DNA from: Pleodorina starrii
Lineage: Eukaryota > Chlorophyta > Chlorophyceae > Chlamydomonadales > Volvocaceae
Length of the DNA: 64,000 nucleotides
Direction: 5' to 3'
Assembly (NCBI GenBank): GCA_030267565.1
Contig: BRXU01000014.1
Location: forward strand, 1,338,001-1,402,000
How positions within the stretch are numbered: the first letter of the stretch is position 1; every line of letters starts with the position of its first letter. The notes under the pieces were generated by a model. That model was given only the letters and a program-made list of their open reading frames with translations. It had not been told where the DNA came from and searched no databases. Positions 12,541 through 24,002 of this stretch are shown piece after piece. The translations under genes and the position numbers were made by a program.

Positions 12541-13984
12541 TCAATCCTCGGTGATGCCCGTCATGATTTCGGTTTCCAGCAGCACGTCCAGGTCCCAGTT
12601 AAACGAGTCCAGAACCTGCAAGCGGCCGCCCAGCCATTACCGACACGGCGGCGGAGGAGGAGGCATCGCGAGCAACAAGGGCAGGGAACGAGGAACGGGC
12701 GTGAGTTCGGGCCCGTAGCGCTGCTGTTATGGCTGCTGCACATCGTTGTCGCGCAACCACTGGCATTGTGGATGAAGGGCTGTCTGAACCGCGAGGGCCA
12801 CACACCCTGTCTGGGCCGCTGGCGGCGTGCCGTGACGTGGCTTGCCGCGCCCCCCTAAGCGCCCACAGCAGCGCGGAGTGGCACACCCTCCTTGACCCCG
12901 ATGGTGCCGCAGAAGCACCAAGCACCCGCCACCTACAGCAGGGCAGGGATCTGCTGCGGGTCGCTGATCCAGCCCTGGCCCGCACACCCGCACGCACACG
13001 CCGCACGCCGCACCAGTCGGTGCTTCTCCAGTTCATCGGGCGGCACGCAGTTCAGGATGCGATTGACGGCCATGCAGTCCAGCACGGCCACCGTATCCGT
13101 ATCGAGCTCCATGGTGTCGAGCGGGCTGTGCTGCGCGGCCTCGCTGGTGGCCGCTGCCGCCTTGGTGATGGTGTCGCTTCCAGATGCGCTGGCCTGGTCG
13201 CTGACCTGGCCGCCCTGCCGGTATCGCCGCCGCAATAGGTCGATTGAGGTGCGGTGGTGAGGTGCGGGTGGGGATACGGCGTCCTGCGAGCGTCGCGAGC
13301 ATGGTTGAAGGTTTAGTGGTCGTTGGTGGTGTAAGTTTGTTAAGGGAAGGCATGTTCAAGGGCGAACGCAGCGTAAGCACCGGTGCCGTTCGATGTTGTT
13401 GGGTGTGTCCAGGGGGTGTGCACGTGCTGGGCGTGCACTTGACATGCCGGCCGCCCTTGCAGTCCACCAACTCGCTCGGTGCTGCCGGAGAACGTAGTTG
13501 GGGAGGCGTTCTGCAGCTAGTCGCCTCTGCGGGCTGTGCCGCTGATGCCGAAGTTCGTTACGACGACGCGCGGACGCCGTTTTCGCATGCAGACACAAAC
13601 AGTACTACAAACACATAATACGTTATCACTCAGAACTTAGCTGCGAGGCCTTTCGACAGCGCTTCTAACGCGTACCGACATTCCTCAAGGCGCCAACGTC
13701 CGTGAAGCTTACCAAAAGAGGGTTTTTGCGACGCAGTGGAGGATGGACCAAACTATCGCCCCTGAACTCGTCGACCTGTGTGGCCTCCTTGGCCTTGGCT
13801 TGCTCCTTGGCTTGATGTCGTTGTGCCACGACCAGACAGACAACGGCTGCCCCGGCGACTGCTATGACTCCCAATATAGTAGCAACCACATAATTGAGCG
13901 CGTGGTTAACGTCACCTGCTGGGCTGTCCATGTTTCGACCCCAAACGATGTAGGGCACGACCGGACCGTTGATCTTTCCCTTAT
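12541..13984 (-). CDS. Putative single-pass membrane protein, 5' part not found
   Basis: Four exons, 13984-13713, 13533-13444, 13205-13014 and 12615-12541, join in phase 0 and end in TGA. The first begins after an acceptor (CTGCAG) with two bases of a split codon, so at least one upstream exon is missing from the model. It encodes GPVVPYIVWGR, then a clear hydrophobic span (about 23 residues, beginning YVVATILGVIAVAGAAVV), then a basic/acidic juxtamembrane stretch (QRHQAKEQAKAKEATQ). Later exons give SELVDCKGG, then AVLDCMAVNRILNCVPPDEL and a C-terminal FNWDLDVLLE. The extracellular-stalk/TM/charged-tail pattern recalls algal receptor-type cyclases, but no cyclase or phosphodiesterase catalytic motif is present. 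It may be a small membrane protein or the remains of a larger receptor. Donors GTCAAG and GTGCGG are weak. Confidence 0.4.
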
Positions 13985-14491
13985 CTGCAGCTCATATCAT
14001 CTGAGTTAGTACGCATGAGATTCGATAAACTAACAAATCGACTGAGGTTGTAGAGGTTTGCGCGTTTGCCGTGGTTTTGTATTGCAAAAAGTACACACGT
14101 GGATTCTGTACTTCTAATGGGAATGGCTGCACTAAGAATATGAATATGCGCTCTGGTTCTTAACATCATACAACTACCTATCGGTCGTGGTCACGCCCCC
14201 GGAGTCGCGGTCACTTCTTTACTTGCGGTACAGCCATGCTTCTGAAGTTCTGATCCCAAAGAGCGCCCTAACAGAAATCGCCCAGTTAAGCTCTCGAAAC
14301 CCGGGAGTTGACAACCGCCGCCCATAACCCGAGAGGCCTGGACCGCTCCTGCTTTGAGTGCCTGGCGCTTGCCTGCTGATGGTGGCAAACCTCAATTCCA
14401 CGACACCCGTGGCCACCGGGCGCAATGGGCTACGGTTCGTGCAACACGGACTGCGGTGGAAAAGGCATCGGCGGTTCGGCGCTAGCTCAGT

Positions 14492-14523
14492 GTGTAAGCC
14501 TGGCTCAGAAGCCAGGCTTACAC
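14492..14523. repeat. 14-bp perfect inverted repeat
   Basis: Arms GTGTAAGCCTGGCT (14492-14505) and its exact complement (14510-14523) enclose a 4-nt loop. A near copy of one arm (TGTAAGCTTGGCT) follows at about 14576. TGTAA inside the arm resembles the algal polyadenylation signal, so it could mark a 3' end, but no plus-strand gene is seen in front of it. Confidence 0.7.
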
Positions 14524-15370
14524 TTCTCCCCGGTGCATGGACGCCCGAGGACGGCTCGCTCTAAGGCTGGGGAGTGTAAGCTTGGCTCCTGAGCATCCGC
14601 GGGATAAGCCTTTGCTGCTTACGCAATGTCAGCAGCCCGCCGCTGTCGCCAGTTGACGCCTGCAACTGATTGCGGCGCCAGAAGGTCCAGACCCAGCGGC
14701 CAACGATTAGCGCGTGATCGCCGCCTGGAAGGGCGCTTTGAGTGCTGGCACGGACGTTTAATGAGCAGTGTGCGGCCACCCCTATAGCGCAAGGGTCGCC
14801 CGGGTCGCCGTACTTCGCGGCAGTACTTTTCCGAAACCTCCCCCCGCGGCAAACATGCCAACCTGCCATTCACGCCGGCCCTAGCGGCTCGCGTGCTGGC
14901 TGCGGTTCACGCCGGACTCGACTCGCGGGGACTCGAAAATTCGCGCCTGGAAGGCGTCGCAGGGGCAAGCCGGGCAACGTCGAGCAACCTGCAGGGCATC
15001 TTTGTGCGTCCTCGGGCGGGCGGCACAGTGCGGGACAATGCGCGCGTGCGCGGGCGGGTTCACACGCGCAAAGCGGTCAAAAACGTTACCTTTTGTTTGA
15101 ATCGAATGCGATGACCACCAGCCCAAGCGGCTTGACCTCTGGGGGCCGCCGGGCTTTCACCTCAGAGCAGCAGCAGGAGGAGGAGGGGGCTGCGGTGCGC
15201 GCGTCTTGCCGAAACGCTTGGGCCTACCGGGGCGTCCGGACCCGGGCCTGGGGACAAAGTGCAAGAGTTGCCGCCGCCGTGCCAAACACAGGCCATGATG
15301 CCATGTGTCAAGCCGACCGACCAGCATCCCATCAAACCAACGTTCATGGTCGACAGAGAACCCCCTCCCT

Positions 15371-15438
15371 CTCCGGAGCGATACAACCGAGCAGCGAGAG
15401 AGCCCAGTAACATGCTGCTCGGTGGTATCGCTCCGGAG
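15371..15438. repeat. 25-bp inverted repeat with one mismatch
   Basis: The left arm 15371-15395 (CTCCGGAGCGATACAACCGA...) pairs with 15414-15438 except at one position, leaving an 18-nt loop. It would fold into a long hairpin as RNA or could be the core of a small foldback element. Confidence 0.8.
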
Positions 15439-16562
15439 GTGGATCTGCTAACAGGTGCTCCACCAGGTGCACCTCACTGGCGCTACACCCCATGGGTGAC
15501 ATGCCGTACGACGGTCCGACGACTCCACGACGGCGCCCACCTTCCCCTAGAGCAGTACCCGACCCCGCTAAACAAATACACACGCACATACGCACCCCAG
15601 CAAATGCCAACGGCAGGACCTGCGGCAGTCCAACAGCGCACCAGGCCCCGACCATTAGTGCTTCTCTCGCATTACTAATCGCGGCGAAGAATTAAACCAA
15701 ACTGAGCAGCCTTTGACAGGTGTAGTCCGCCAGTTGGGTAAGGAATGGACCAAGCAAATTGTTAATTCGTTATACAACGCTCGTCCAATGGTCGATGGTC
15801 GTCCACAGCTACCTCGTCCAGGTAACGGTAAACGACTGTTGGACGACCGCAAGCTCCCACAGCGAACAGCGCGCCCGGCGATATCATATATTCATGACTG
15901 TCATATCGTGACGGTGTACGAGACACATATACATGTTCATCGGGCTCAGGCAATGCTGGGCTCAGGCTCGTCGACTGGGGCAAACGCCGTGTCGGTCAAT
16001 CAGGGCTGTAGTACGGTTTGCCGTGCACTGTAGTACGGCACGCGTAGCCACGCCCGGCTTTGCGACTGTTTACCCTACTTGCACCTCATCAAGTCATCAT
16101 CGTAGAAACCCATGGACAGTCCCACGGACGCGGGACAAACGAAACAGCATTGCCGTATTGACCCAACTGGCCGACAGACCCACCACCCGCCCCGGACGAT
16201 CACAGCACCGGGTACCAGCCTCCAGGCTGCCGGTGCTGAGCCCTCAGTACCGGTGATGGTGCCGGTGCCGGTGCTCCTTTTGGGTTCACCGTTGGAACGG
16301 TTTCGTTCACCAGGATCTCAGACCCGGATTGCGTCTATCGTACAGGGTGGCAGTCATCCGCCGGACTTCAGACGGCAGCCAAGGTTCACGCGAGCCCCAA
16401 ACCTCAGGAAATCGTACAAGGATACAATCGTACAAACAAGATTTGCGGCGCGAGCACAGAATGGAAGATGCCTTATGTACTATACATCGAAACAAAACGA
16501 AACGAAACGAAAACTGAAACGTGAAGTGAGATCGCGTACAGGGTTCCGTTCGGAAGAGCAAA

Positions 16563-16567
16563 TTACA
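16563..16567 (-). promoter_or_regulatory. Polyadenylation signal TGTAA of the F-box/WD gene
   Basis: TTACA on the plus strand reads TGTAA on the minus strand, about 295 nt past the stop codon at 16861. TGTAA is the standard polyadenylation signal in Chlamydomonas-type algae. CAC/CAT repeats at about 16570-16605 fall within the 3' UTR. Confidence 0.6.
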
Positions 16568-16860
16568 CATACACCATCACCACCATCACCATCATCATCA
16601 TCACTATCACGATCGCCGCCGCCGCCGCCCACGACACATTGCCAGGATCCCAAGGCCGGCGCCCCTCACTCCCAGTACTGCAAACCTTAAGCACCCCGAC
16701 CTCCCCCCCACAGCTCGCCTTGTCGCTCCTCCGTTCCCCGTCTAAGCGGGAACCGCAGATCGGTCCCATTTTCCCAATCCCCAATCCCACCTATTGATGC
16801 AAAGCATCTCGATGAGAAGCACTGCACGCCGCTGTGGACACGAGCTGCCGTGCGCCCAGC

Positions 16861-19800
16861 TCACGCGCGGCGCGGCGCACAGTACGGCACGCTCATAGCC
16901 CATGCCTCGTACGACTCGGACAAGATCACCAGGTGGCGCCGGGCGGCGAGCAGCTGCACACTAGCCGCGGAGCTGCGGCGCAGTACGCCCATACCCGCTG
17001 CCGTACCTCCCCCTGCCGTACCTCCTGCCGTACCCGCGCCGCCCGACCACTCCGTCGCGAAGCCGCCGTCGCCGCACAGCACCTCCGGCTGAACCGTGCG
17101 GCAAAGGACGACCGGCGGCGGCGCCGCCGCCGCCGCTGCCGCGGCATCTCTGGCCGCCGCGCCGCCGTCACCGATCGCGGCGGCGGCGGCGGCTGCCGCG
17201 CCGTCGCCCGCTGCAAGGCCCGGGGCCGCGGCCGGCGGCAGCTCCCGCTCAGCCGGCTGGCGATCCAGCGCCGGCGCCGGCGCTGCCGCCCGACCCTGCG
17301 CAGGCGCCGCCAGCCCTGGCGGCGGCGGCGGCGCTGGCGAAACGCCGCCGTCTGCGCCGCCGCCGCCGTCGCCGCCGTCTGCGCCGCCGCCGCCGCCGCC
17401 GCCGTCTTTGCGCTGCCCCAGCGCCAGCCCAGAGACCAGGTCCCCCATCCGGAATGCAAACATGCCCGGCCACGCCAGCTGTCCCGGCGCCAAGGGGAAC
17501 TGCAGGCAGCGCAGCAGCAGCATGCCGCCCGTGAGGCAAAGCTGCATGGGCTGGTCCCACTTGAACTCCAGGAGGGGAGGGCCGCGGAGCTTGTGGCGCT
17601 GCGGCGGACTGACCTGCGGGGGTGGAAGGGGCGGGGGTAAAAAAAAACGGCCCGGGACGAAGCCCGGAAGGGGCGGGGGATGGGATGAAGCTGAGGAAGT
17701 AAGAGAGGAACAGGGTCCGCATCAGCAAGCACATGTGCACACACGGACAGGGCCAAGGCGGGCAGCGCTCGGGCCCAAAAAGCTGCTGCTGCTGTCATCT
17801 TGGTATAAGAGACTGGCAGCGCTGTCGACCGTTGGGTTGAACCCGACCGGATCCCTACACGGCAGAATCCCATCCCGACGGTCCCGCCCCGTCCTCGCGG
17901 CCGACCCTCTCTCTCTCTTTCCCTCTCGCTGCATCTCTCCCTCTCACACTCACACACGCACACATGCACACACAAATCCCTCACCGCCCTCACGACCAGC
18001 GGCGCCTGCGCAGGACCGTTCTGCCGAGCGCCATTCGCGGTGCTGCTGCCAACCGCGGCCTGATCCGGGGCCGCGCCGGCGGCCGCAGCGCCTCCCTGGT
18101 CGCCGCCTCCGCCTCCGCCGCCTCCGCCTCCACCATCGGCGGCGGCGGCGGCCGCCGCCACCACCGCCGCCAGGTCCACCGCCGCCACCTCGATCTGGAA
18201 CTCCAGAAAACTGTTTCCCAGGAAGGACGGCGACGAGGAGGCAATGAACAGCACGTCTCCCGCCGCTAGTAGCGCCGTGTTGCGCCTGTTGCGGTGATGG
18301 TGCCGTGTAAGGGTCGGGTTGGGTTGGGGTCGGGTTGGGGTTAGGGTTTGACCACTCGGATCGGCGCGAATTGGGTCGAGCCTGGCCGGCCCTATTTGGG
18401 TTGGGGAAGGCCGGATCTGGATCCAGGCCCTAAATCCTACCTGTAGATGCAGATTGGATCGGAGCCGCGGCGCGGCATCTTCGCCACTTGGGCGCCGGCC
18501 CGGCTTCCGTCCGACCTACACGCTGCATGCTGTGGGGATGACCCCTCGCCCCCACCGGGTCGCCCCCGCCCCCCCCCCCCCAAGTCCGCGCTGACCCCAA
18601 CCCCGGGGCTCTCCCCCTCCGCAGCCCGCAGGCGGCCGCTCGCCCCCTCACGCTCACCTGTCGGGCAGGCTGTGCAGCCAGCGGCCGCCTCGCGCCTCCC
18701 GGAGCTCCACTCCGTCCCAGGAGCGCATCGCCAGCACGCCGTGGCGGGCCGACAGAGCCATGGAGCGGATGGCTGCGGGCGCGAGCAGGAGGAGGGGCGT
18801 GGGCAGGGGGAGGGCGGGCGTGGGAAGGAGGAGGGCGGGCGTGGGCGGGCAGGAGGAGGGCGCGGGCTCACAATCCGTCGAGCGCCCCAGAGGTTACGAC
18901 GGGGTCAGCGGCCGAGGGCCTCGGAGTCCACAGTGTGATCAAAACATTCCGGCAAGGAGGCAAGCAGGTTCTCAAACATACGGATCCTCCGGCACCATGG
19001 TTGGTTGACACCACACCGATCGAGTGATCCGCCCGGTGGTGCACCCCCCGATGCCCTGTCATCACTGCTCACCCGTTCCGAGCGTCGGCTTGATAAGGGC
19101 CGCCAGGATGGGCCGCGATTCCGCGCCGGCCCGGCACGCCGCGCCGCCGCCGCCGCCACCTTCGCAGCGCCCCTCCACGCAAGGCGCCGACGACGACAAT
19201 ACTGCCGCTGATGACGACGCGCTTCTCGCGCGCTCCCCGCCGTCCGCACCTCCATCTCCGCCCCCTTTCCCTCCGCCGCGGCCGCGGCCGCCGCTCTCGC
19301 CTCCCTGGAGCCCGGCGGGCAGCTCCCACACCAGCACCTCCCGTCGGTAGGTCACCGCCAGCAGCCGCTCATCCGCCGCCAGCGCGAGTACGGGTCCGCG
19401 GCCGCAGCCCTCCAATGGGGGCAGCGTGTAGGCCAAGGAGGCGCGCGCCGAGTCCCACACCTGCCGGAAGTTCCAAGCGCCCGCGCGCGAGATCAAGATA
19501 TGGATATAGATAGAGAGATAAGAGAGAGAGAGAGAGAGATCAGCGGATGTTGAGCGCATGGAATCAAAGCAGCGAGGAAGGGAGAGGCCCTTGCGCAACG
19601 AAGGAGAGGGAACGAGGGCTGAGCAGCGCAGCGCCCGACAACGGTGCAGGGACTGCGATTTGGGATTCGGGAAGGACAGAAGGTGCCGGGATCGGGTGCG
19701 GGGAGGGCCGTCTGCTCGTGTTCCCAGATGCATGACACACGACCCAAAAAGCATAGGTCTAGAGCAAGGTCGTGCCGAGACCCTGCACACCCACCATTGC

Positions 19801-22071
19801 AGGTATAGTGTCAATGATAACATCATGCACCACGCCCCACGCCCCCATTCCAGGCGCAAGCGCTTACCAGGACGCGGCCGTCCAGATGCCCCGTCGCTAC
19901 CATGCCGCCGCCACAGGCCGCCACCACCTGCACACAATCCAAGTACATGTGGGGGTTGGGGGGCGGCATACCGGTATGCAGCCAGCAAGGACAGCGTCCA
20001 AATTTTGCACATGTCCTTTTGTCCTTGCACCTGTTGTGTACAGAAACCTGCATCATCGACGCAACTGAAGACGCAGGTACCAAAGCCCCCCAGGACTGCA
20101 CCCCAGGCACGAACAGGATTGATACAAAGCCCCAAAGCACCAATACGACGAATATACGACAAGGCCCACCTGCAGTTTGTGCCGATCCTCCGGCCGCACT
20201 TCCTCAGAGCCTTCTTCCGCCTGCTGCTGCTCCTGCTCCTGCTGCTCCTGCTGCCCCGCCTGGGGAACGTCCGGCAGCGGGCCCTCAGGCGCCGCCGCCG
20301 CCGCGGCCCCATCCAACACCGCCACCACCGCTGCGCCGCCGCCGTCACCGTCACCGCCGCCCTGGGCCTCCGACTGCGGCTCCGGTGCGAGTTCGGGCAC
20401 GCGCACGTGAACAACCGCCGGCGCCGCCACCACTGCCGCTGCTGACGCGTCTGTGCGCGGCGCCTTCGCCGCGACTAACGGCACCAGCCGCTGCCGCGCA
20501 AACCCAGCATCCTCATTCTCTTGCTTGTCGTTCCCTGCGGCGGCGCCGCCGCCGCTGGCGCAGCCACCGGCGGCGACGCCACCTGCGCGACCGCCGTGAC
20601 CACCACCATCACTGGGGCCGGCGGCGCCGCTCTCCAGGTCCACGAAGGCGACCTGCTGCTCCTCCTGGTCCAGAACCACGAGGCGATTGGTGACGGGCAC
20701 GTAGGCCGCCCAGGCGCCGCGCACGCCGGACAGGCGGCCGGCCTCGGGCACCAGTCGGCGGATGCCCAGCCAGCGACCCAGTTGGGATGCGGGCCTGAGA
20801 GGCCGGCGGAAGGCGAGGCAGGAACAGATTGGGGACGCGGCGGGGCGGGGCGGTGGGCAGTGTGGCCGGTTTGTCCTCGGCCACGGGCGGGGGGCGTGCG
20901 ACCTGCCAAGCCAAGGCCTTTCAGACCCGACCCACATTGAGCGAAAGCGTGGGTGTGTGTGTATGTGTGTATGCGTGTGTGTGAGAGAGTGTATGTGTGT
21001 TTGTTGCTTGAGGTGAGTTCTCCCTCGAGGGTTGTCGGGTCAGATTGTGATGTGGGTCAGCTCTTCGGGTCAAATTGTGATGTGGGTCAGCTCTTCGGGT
21101 CAGATTGTGATGTGGGTCAGCTCTTCGGGTCAGATTGTGATGTGGGTCAGCTCTTCGGGTCAGATTGTGCTGTGGGTCAGCTCTTCGGGCCAGATTGTGA
21201 TGTGGGTCAGCTTGCGATGCTTGTGGGTCGGGCGTTGCTGAGTTTGGACATGACGAAGACCGCTTTCGGAACACCATCTAGAAACGGCCGGGCCGAGATA
21301 CGGTAGGCTTTGCTGTGCCAAAGCGAAGCTTTGCTGCGCCAAAGCAGTTTTGCGCCTATTGTAGCGCGAACGGCGCAGCACTTACGAGTCCAGCACGTCG
21401 CATGGCGGTTGAAGAAGATCACGCGGCAGCAGCTGGGCTGGCCGGCGCTGCTGCTGCAGCCCCTCCGCGTCCCGGTCTCGCTGCTGCTGCTGCTGCTGCT
21501 GCTGTGCCACGTCTCGGGCAACATGCGTGCGGTCGTCGGGTTCGGGTCCTGCCGCGGAGGGCGCTGACGGCGGTGGTGCGGACGCAGCGCGATGCTCTTG
21601 GTCCAGCAGCGCCGCCCAGAGGGACGGAACCGATGCGACGTCGCGCCAGAGCCGCGAGACCGCGGCGGCACGCGCGAGCTCAAACGGATCTCCGATATTG
21701 CGGAAGAGGTGGTAGACGATTGCCGTGCTGGAAGACAGGATGCCGGACGGCAACGTCGGTCGGGGTTCCGCGTTGGAGCCAGAGCCGCGGAGCTTTTCGG
21801 CGGGCGGCACCGTCTTGGGGGATGCCGGGGGCTCCGGAGGTGCAGCGAAAGTAGCGTCCTGGGCCATCGCTGTAATTTTTGCTGTGCTGAGATGGCAACG
21901 CCTGCTGTGAAAGTCGGTTCCCGCGCTTTCGCGTAAGCGCTCGGGAAGCCGACTTGCAGTCCATGATGCTTGCGGAACACATTGATTCTCAAGATAAGTC
22001 GTCTGCTGCTCAGGCATGTGCGAAGCACAGGCTGGCGTCCGCGGGGCGCGCGGGCTCAACGGGGTAGCCAT
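16861..22071 (-). CDS. F-box protein with WD-repeat-like segments
   Basis: Seven exons, 22071-21386, 20794-20170, 19927-19868, 19460-19073, 18772-18658, 18285-17985 and 17613-16861, close in frame to 975 residues. The F-box (about residues 113-158) has the usual Leu/Ala/Trp pattern: FELARAAAVSRLWRDVA then VPSLWAALL. A poly-Gln run follows. Later exons carry beta-propeller-like strands: RLVVLDQEEQQVAFVDLES, MVATGHLDGRVLVWDSARA (split across exons 3/4), LLAVTYRREVLVWELP and LAMRSWDGVELREARGGRW. Long Gly/Ala inserts separate them. F-box proteins bind SKP1 in SCF ubiquitin ligases, and the propeller would select the substrate; that role is inferred. ATG 22071 is the first after a TATATAAG at 22120-22127; an in-frame ATG with the same context at 21867 would give 907 residues. 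The last donor choice (17985 or 17994) changes three codons. Confidence 0.75.
21031..21217. repeat. 30-bp minisatellite, about six copies, in F-box gene intron 1
   Basis: The unit CAGATTGTGATGTGGGTCAG plus CTCTTCGGGT is repeated head to tail with single-base changes. It lies between exon 1 (ends 21386) and exon 2 (starts 20794), next to a TG-rich tract at about 20950-21003. Confidence 0.9.
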
Positions 22072-22119
22072 CGCTGTTGATTGGCGATCAGGACAGTCGG
22101 AAATGCATACAGGTAATAG

Positions 22120-22127
22120 CTTATATA
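22120..22127 (-). promoter_or_regulatory. TATA box candidate of the F-box/WD gene
   Basis: Reads TATATAAG on the minus strand, about 50 nt before the ATG at 22071 and about 255 nt before the in-frame ATG at 21867. It favours the upstream start under the first-ATG rule. Confidence 0.45.
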
Positions 22128-24002
22128 TTATTCACGGTATGTTTGATTAATCGACCTTGGTCTCCTTTAAAATTGGCCAATTCGCAGGTCCCGATTGTAC
22201 GGCTTCGGTTGTTGGCGCTTGGCGGTGTTGAGGGTACGCCGGGATTGCATGAGTTCAGCCTGCTTCAGCACACCTATAGGTATTGCAGGTCAGCGCATGC
22301 AATTGATGACCTGCTCGCGGACCTCTGCTCCAAGGTCGTAGCGGTTGACGAGAGGCATGCGAAGAGCAGGCGTGCGAGTTGAATCCGGTTGCGGCATGTA
22401 CTGCGCGGATCGCAACAGGAGCGACCACACCTTTACCGGAGTTGAGGACTTACCGCCTTTCTGCCGCCCAACGAGTTGAATGATTCGGTTTCCAGCGGAC
22501 CCTGAGGATCGCCGATTCATACCGCACTTGACACTGTTAGTCTGCTGCAGCCGCAGCCTAAAGTTGGCATTTGACGTGCGTCGCGTAGAACCCACGAGCA
22601 ACCAGAGACCCTCCCCCGGACGGGATTATGAAGGGGGAATTCCCGGGGGAAAGGGACCACCAACAAGCATACAGATGGCCCAGGGAGGAATCAGCTCTTC
22701 AGCTGCCATCGGCGCCCCCATTCGGGTTCAAACCCTATCGGCACGCCCCAACCCAGTATGCAAGTGCAAGGGCGGGGGGTTGATAAAGGAGGGGCGTGGG
22801 TTTGTGCCGGAGCGGGTATGGGGGCCTTTCATCTCTGAGGCTGTCAAGTTGCATGCAAGGGTCGCGTGGCATAAGAAGCGTCCTGCTGTTCGGTGTTGAT
22901 TTGGCAGTATCTTATTCACGTGTGCGTTGCGGCAGTCGCCGGGGTCGAGATGGGTGGGCAAAGGAAAGCCGCGGTTGCCTGCACGCGGGTTTTGCAATTC
23001 ATGATACGGCTGAGGACACTGCGGGTGCTTGCAGCCCGTCTTTCCGCAGCTTTCAGTCTCGGTGGCGCGAGAATGACGCTGTAGGCTTCCTTGCGCCAAA
23101 CCAAGCAGGCGAAGGCGTTTACCTGGTCCACTGTTTCCTTGCGCCAAACCAAGCAGGCAAAGGCGATTCCCTGGGCCCACTGTAAATCGATTCATTCACG
23201 CTTGCCCGTCGTGCCAGGCCCATACGGAAACAACAGTCCGCCCAACTCTTGACATCAATACCCATGTACAAACGGCGCTCACCAAATTCGTCAGCGACTA
23301 GGGAGCTGTAGCTTCAGACGTCATAGCGGCACCCCGCCATCACCAGCCGCATGTGTCACCAGTAAGTACCCGCATTGGTCCAATGTTGAGCTTCATCCGT
23401 CGTTGGGACAGTTTGAGACACGGGTCTTGAGAGCCTCGGGGCAGAGCAGTCAAGCAATGCGGCAAGGTCAAATGTGTCCAAATGGGAAAATATGTCCAAA
23501 CCGAACGTTAGGCCCTCATCATATCACGAAGTTGCCGTCAAATTGCGTCGTGCTGAGTACTCTCTGTTGGATGACGTTCTGAGCCCAAAGCTGCGCCACG
23601 AATCCCAAGCCAGAACCCCTCACCAAAGGAGGCCTCGACACCCAAAAACTTGGTACACCTGACGTCAGATCCGTCGTACAGACACTGTAAGAACGCTCCT
23701 TAAGTACGAATTAAAGCGCTAAACCATACTTCCCCCAACCATTGATCACAGAACCAGCGGAACGCAAAACCTTGGATCGCCTGACGCAATCGACACGGCA
23801 GCCCTTGCCACGCTCTGCAGCAAAGCGCGGGTGGGACTTGGGTCATCACACACGACCATTTAAATAATTGTGCCCTGACAGCGGCCAAGCTGAATCATCA
23901 TACTATTCACAGTACACGAGTATCCGACACGGGCAGTTTGCACGTGGGCGAGAAACTTGGATAGAGCCGGCGACCAAAACTTTATTCCGTCCACATCGTT
24001 CC
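22128..24002. other. Intergenic region between the F-box/WD gene and P1
   Basis: No supported gene. A directly repeated segment (CCTTGCGCCAAACCAAGCAGG, two copies about 48 nt apart, 23089-23168) is present. The part at about 23650-23790 resembles 27790-27960 beyond the 3' end of P2, showing that the PLAC8 duplication included downstream sequence. Confidence 0.5.

Larger units (their letters stand above)
13985..16562. other. Region with hairpins and no supported gene
   Basis: The upstream exon(s) of the membrane protein at 12541-13984 should lie here on the minus strand, but no candidate has a signal peptide or recognisable domain; the minus frame at 14561-14869 is the most protein-like. Two strong inverted repeats occur at 14492-14523 and 15371-15438. 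Confidence 0.5.

Noticed and set aside
12541..13984. Calling the membrane protein a receptor guanylyl/adenylyl cyclase or phosphodiesterase
   Set aside because: The membrane span and charged linker are suggestive, but no cyclase metal-binding or PDE His/Asp motifs are present in the exons that can be joined.
21001..21240. Regular repeats considered as a CRISPR array
   Set aside because: Units are contiguous with no unique spacers, and the genome is eukaryotic; it is a minisatellite.
20921..21277. Minus frame with repeated RADPHHNLTR
   Set aside because: It is a translation of the intronic 30-bp minisatellite; the F-box gene model places it inside intron 1.
22726..22752. GGGTTCAAACCC resembling a tRNA T-arm
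   Set aside because: No matching acceptor stem, D-arm or anticodon arm can be folded within 75 nt upstream.
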